Shown here: in pieces, positions 6,364-8,520 of the stretch
How the letters are laid out: each line of letters starts with the position of its first letter
Position numbering within the stretch: the first letter of the stretch is position 1
NCBI GenBank assembly: GCA_902767285.1
Contig: CACXHC010000108.1
Coordinates: 1-8,520 of the forward strand
Source of the DNA: an uncultured Ruminococcus sp.
GTDB lineage: Bacteria > Bacillota > Clostridia > Oscillospirales > Acutalibacteraceae
Direction: 5' to 3'
DNA: 8,520 nucleotides
Made by a program: the position numbers and the translations under genes
Notes under the pieces: generated by a model
Told to the model about the DNA's origin: nothing
What the model saw: only the letters and a program-made list of their open reading frames with translations
Database searches by the model: none

Positions 6364-7707
6364 ATGCAGTATTCCGTTGGTATGATAAGCCTTGGCTGTG
6401 CGAAAAATCGTGTAGATGCCGAAATGATGCTTTACACTTTGCGAGATGCGGGATATAAAATAGTTGATGACCCAGCTATGGCAGATGTGGCATTGGTCAA
6501 CACTTGCGGTTTTATCGACAGTGCGAAGCAGGAGAGTATAAACGAAATTCTGGAGCTTGCAAAGCTGAAAGAGGAAGGACAAATCAAGGCACTTGTTGCC
6601 GTGGGTTGTCTTGCCGAGAGATACAAAGAACAAATGATGGCAGAAATTCCCGAACTTGACGCAGTTGTAGGAATCGGTGGTAACAGTGGTATAGCGAAGG
6701 TCATCGAAAGAGTTCTGGAAAAGCAGAGAGTTGAAGAATTTCCGGATAAAAGAAAACTTCCGCTCGAAGGTGGCAGAATACAGAGTACCGAGTATTATTA
6801 TGCTTATCTGAAAATTGCCGAAGGCTGTGACAATCACTGTACTTACTGTGCTATTCCTATGATAAGAGGAGCATATCGCAGCAGAAAAATTGAAAATCTT
6901 GTTGAGGAAGCCGAAAATCTCGCACAAAACGGCGTGAAAGAGCTTATTGTCATAGCTCAGGACACAACCAAGTACGGAATAGATATTTACGGAAAATATA
7001 TGCTTGCCGAACTTCTTCGCCGTCTTTGCAAAATAGAATCTCTTGAGTGGATACGAGTTTTGTATTGTTATCCCGAGGCAATAACGGACGAGCTTATTGA
7101 CGTTTTCGCAACGGAAAATAAACTTCTCAAATATATTGATATTCCTCTCCAGCATTGTAATGAAAAAGTCCTCAAGCGTATGGGAAGGGGCGGAAATCGT
7201 GAACAAATCTCCGAACTTATAAACAAATTGAGAAACAAAGTTCCCGAGATCGTTATAAGAACAACGTTTATAACCGGATTTCCGGGCGAAACGGAAGAAC
7301 AGTTTGACGAACTCGCATCATTCGCAAAGGAAATGAAATTTGAGCGAATGGGCTGTTTTGCGTATTCGTGCGAAGAAGATACACCGGCGGCACGTTTGCC
7401 CGAGCAAATCAGTGACGAGGTTAAGGAACATCGAGCCGACATTCTGATGGAACAACAACAATTCATAATGGACGATTATAACCAAAAGTTAATCAGCAAA
7501 GATATAGATGTGCTTGTTGAAGGGTTCGACAGATATGCGGAGTGTTATTTTGGCAGAAGCAAGGCAGACGCTCCCGAAGTTGACGGAAAAGTATTTTTCA
7601 CATCGAATGACCGCAAGCCACAAGCTGGCGAGATAGTGAAAGTTCACATTTTTGATGTGTTTGACATTGACCCGCTCGGAGAGCTAAAAGGGGAGGATAG
7701 CAATTGA
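6364..7707 (+). CDS. rimO: Ribosomal protein S12 methylthiotransferase
   Basis: 447 residues from ATG 6364. RimO is a radical-SAM enzyme with two iron-sulfur clusters that adds a methylthio group to an aspartate of ribosomal protein S12. The N-terminal UPF0004 domain begins MISLGCAKNRVDAE and supplies cluster ligands C12, C48 (NTCGFID) and C82 (VGCLAERY). The radical-SAM core has C155, C159 and C162 in EGCDNHCTYCAIP. RGAYRSR follows, then IDIPLQH (258-264) and TTFITGFPGETEEQF. The C-terminal TRAM domain (about 374-440) ends with DVFDIDPLGEL. LGCAKNRVD and AIPMIRG favour RimO over the related tRNA enzyme MiaB. It starts 17 bases after the recX stop and overlaps pgsA by four bases (TTGA). Confidence 0.96.
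   Translation: MQYSVGMISLGCAKNRVDAEMMLYTLRDAGYKIVDDPAMADVALVNTCGFIDSAKQESINEILELAKLKEEGQIKALVAVGCLAERYKEQMMAEIPELDAVVGIGGNSGIAKVIERVLEKQRVEEFPDKRKLPLEGGRIQSTEYYYAYLKIAEGCDNHCTYCAIPMIRGAYRSRKIENLVEEAENLAQNGVKELIVIAQDTTKYGIDIYGKYMLAELLRRLCKIESLEWIRVLYCYPEAITDELIDVFATENKLLKYIDIPLQHCNEKVLKRMGRGGNREQISELINKLRNKVPEIVIRTTFITGFPGETEEQFDELASFAKEMKFERMGCFAYSCEEDTPAARLPEQISDEVKEHRADILMEQQQFIMDDYNQKLISKDIDVLVEGFDRYAECYFGRSKADAPEVDGKVFFTSNDRKPQAGEIVKVHIFDVFDIDPLGELKGEDSN
7689..7696 (+). promoter_or_regulatory. Ribosome-binding site supporting the TTG start of pgsA
   Basis: AGGGGAGG lies inside the 3' end of rimO, seven bases before TTG 7704. The strong site compensates for the weak start codon. Confidence 0.75.
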
Positions 7708-8288
7708 ATCTTCCAAATAAACTGACCCTAATTAGAATAATACTGGTGCCGTTTTTTGCCACAGTGTTGCTCATTGACAAAATACCGCATCATTATCTTA
7801 TAGCACTTTTGATATTTTCGATAGCATCTATAACGGATATGATGGACGGAAAAATCGCCCGAAAATACAACATGGTAACAGATTTCGGAAAGTTCGCCGA
7901 CCCATTGGCAGACAAAATCTTGGTTATATCTGCATTTGCCTGTTTTATAGAGCTTGATATAATCGGAGCAGCATTTATAATATTGGTTTTATTTAGAGAA
8001 TTTTCGGTTACATCGATAAGGCTCATAGCGGCGGAAAACGGAAAAGTAGTAGCCGCCAATATGTGGGGAAAAGCAAAAACAGTAAGCCAGATGGTCGCAA
8101 TAATTGTCGTTCTCATAAACGGGTATATCGTAGAACTCGCAAATATGGGCATTTTATCGTTATCCATCAACCTGAATATACTAACTATTATAAATCAATC
8201 TCTGCTGTGGATAACCGCCGTTTTGACCGTAATTTCGGGCATTATTTATATTAAGGATAATTTCTCATTTATCAAAACCGCCAAATAG
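7704..8288 (+). CDS. pgsA: CDP-diacylglycerol--glycerol-3-phosphate 3-phosphatidyltransferase
   Basis: 194 residues. PgsA is an integral membrane enzyme that joins CDP-diacylglycerol and glycerol 3-phosphate to make phosphatidylglycerol phosphate, the first committed step to phosphatidylglycerol and cardiolipin. The N terminus MNLPNKLTLIRIILVP is typical. The full CDP-alcohol phosphotransferase signature (DxxDGxxAR, eight residues, G, then two spaced Asp) is intact: D45, D48, G49, A52, R53, G62, D66 and D70. Several hydrophobic segments fit a six-helix fold: about 8-24, 30-44, 72-86, 88-102, 118-140 and 160-185. The start is TTG 7704, overlapping the rimO stop and preceded by AGGGGAGG. The neighbouring rimO-pgsA pairing is common in Firmicutes, which separates it from other CDP-alcohol transferases. 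Confidence 0.94.
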   Translation: MNLPNKLTLIRIILVPFFATVLLIDKIPHHYLIALLIFSIASITDMMDGKIARKYNMVTDFGKFADPLADKILVISAFACFIELDIIGAAFIILVLFREFSVTSIRLIAAENGKVVAANMWGKAKTVSQMVAIIVVLINGYIVELANMGILSLSINLNILTIINQSLLWITAVLTVISGIIYIKDNFSFIKTAK

Positions 8289-8290
8289 TT

Positions 8291-8399
8291 GGAAGCTGCC
8301 ACCCCGCTTTCTCGGGGGCTGCCGCTCCGCTTTCTCGGGAGCTGCCACCCCGTTTTCTCGGGAGCTTCCACCCCGTTTTCTCGGGGGCTGCCGCCCCCG
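8291..8399. repeat. Degenerate 23-24-base tandem array
   Basis: Four full units and one partial unit lie head to tail: 8291-8314 (24 bases), 8315-8337, 8338-8360, 8361-8383 (23 bases each) and partial 8384-8399. Each full unit starts GG, has a GCTGCC-like block (GCTTCC in unit 4), and ends CCCCG(C/T)TTTCTCG or a one-base variant. The array is GC-rich against an AT-rich background and starts two bases after the pgsA stop. The partial unit forms the right part of the GC-rich hairpin at 8381-8400, so the array may have grown from that hairpin of the downstream repeat element. Confidence 0.85.
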
Positions 8400-8408
8400 A
8401 ACCCCTGC

Positions 8409-8432
8409 CTTCTTTTTTTTGAAAAAAAGAAG
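8409..8432. repeat. Hairpin 2 of repeat copy 2
   Basis: CTTCTTTTTTT (8409-8419) pairs with AAAAAAAGAAG (8422-8432) around a two-base centre, so the tip would open by a few bases. An A-run, not a T-run, follows on the + strand. Confidence 0.75.
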
Positions 8433-8489
8433 CAAAAAAACTTTAACTATATAAATTTTTGGTGGTACAACTAATTTTCTATAAACTAA

Positions 8490-8520
8490 AACAAATCCGA
8501 CTGCAAACGACGCAGTCGGA
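8490..8520. repeat. AACAAATC hairpin of repeat copy 2 (truncated by window end)
   Basis: TCCGACTGC (8496-8504) pairs with GCAGTCGGA (8512-8520) around loop AAACGAC. The left flank AACAAA equals the outer arm of the palindrome at 2467-2506, so the stem likely continues past the edge with TTTGTT. That continuation is a prediction. Confidence 0.75.

Larger units (their letters stand above)
8381..8520 (+). repeat. Composite hairpin repeat element, copy 2 (plus orientation, cut by window edge)
   Basis: Same order as the minus strand of copy 1. Hairpin 1 is TCGGGGGC (8381-8388) / GCCCCCGA (8393-8400), loop TGCC. Then come ACCCCTGCC and hairpin 2, followed by GCAAAAAAACTTT, an AT-rich spacer with TTTTCTATA, and the AACAAATC hairpin at the edge. 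Arm sequences differ from copy 1 but pairing is kept. It lies downstream of pgsA, where it could influence transcript ends. None of its hairpins is directly followed by a run of T, so simple intrinsic termination is uncertain. Confidence 0.72.

Noticed and set aside
6292..7206. 304-residue minus-strand open frame
   Set aside because: It lies wholly antisense to the end of recX and to rimO, both with clear family motifs. Its translation is rich in Phe, Cys, Ser and His with no recognisable domain, as expected of a shadow frame.
8291..8399. Possible CRISPR-like array
   Set aside because: The units are contiguous with no unique spacers, are degenerate, and no cas genes are present.
8289..8474. 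61-residue plus-strand open frame after pgsA
   Set aside because: It reads through the tandem array and hairpins. The translation is repetitive (LSRGLP-like) and then homopolymeric, with no ribosome-binding site, so it is repeat DNA and not a gene.

Overview
The window looks like ordinary chromosome from an AT-rich Gram-positive bacterium of the Clostridia type (Oscillospiraceae/Ruminococcus-like is my best guess). The reasons are the AT-rich base composition, strong AGGAG-type ribosome-binding sites, TTG starts, and a RecA, RecX, RimO, PgsA and DUF1385 (YqhQ-like) gene set of Firmicutes type. All eight genes lie on the + strand. No phage, transposase, CRISPR, toxin-antitoxin or defence genes are visible.

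Layout: (1) 1-2430 holds the 3' end of a trmB-like tRNA methyltransferase gene followed by a complete two-component system: an OmpR/PhoB-type response regulator and a membrane HAMP histidine kinase. (2) 2431-2636 is a gene-free gap containing three hairpins in a row. (3) 2637-4447 is a DUF1385 membrane protein gene and prmC, overlapping by one base. (4) 4448-4556 is the recA leader, with an exact consensus sigma-A promoter (TTGACA, 17 bases, TATAAT) and a 15-base palindrome just downstream. (5) 4557-8288 is a tight run recA-recX-rimO-pgsA with stop/start overlaps or a short gap, probably one transcript. (6) 8289-8520 is non-coding repeat sequence running off the window edge.

How the genes work together: the regulator/kinase pair is a cognate signalling unit with an unknown stimulus. 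PrmC modifies release factors and RimO modifies ribosomal protein S12, so with TrmB the window has three translation-modification enzymes. RecA and RecX are the recombinase and its modulator. PgsA makes the precursor of phosphatidylglycerol.

The most interesting non-genic signal is a composite, hairpin-rich repeat present twice in opposite orientations: 2467-2602 on the minus strand and about 8381 to the window end on the plus strand. Both copies have the same order of three hairpins and share short conserved blocks, while hairpin arms differ in sequence but stay paired. Copy 1 carries a perfect 16-bp-arm palindrome flanked exactly by 9-base direct repeats. Copy 2 is preceded by a degenerate 23-24-base tandem array. 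I found no convincing evidence of a new protein-coding system.
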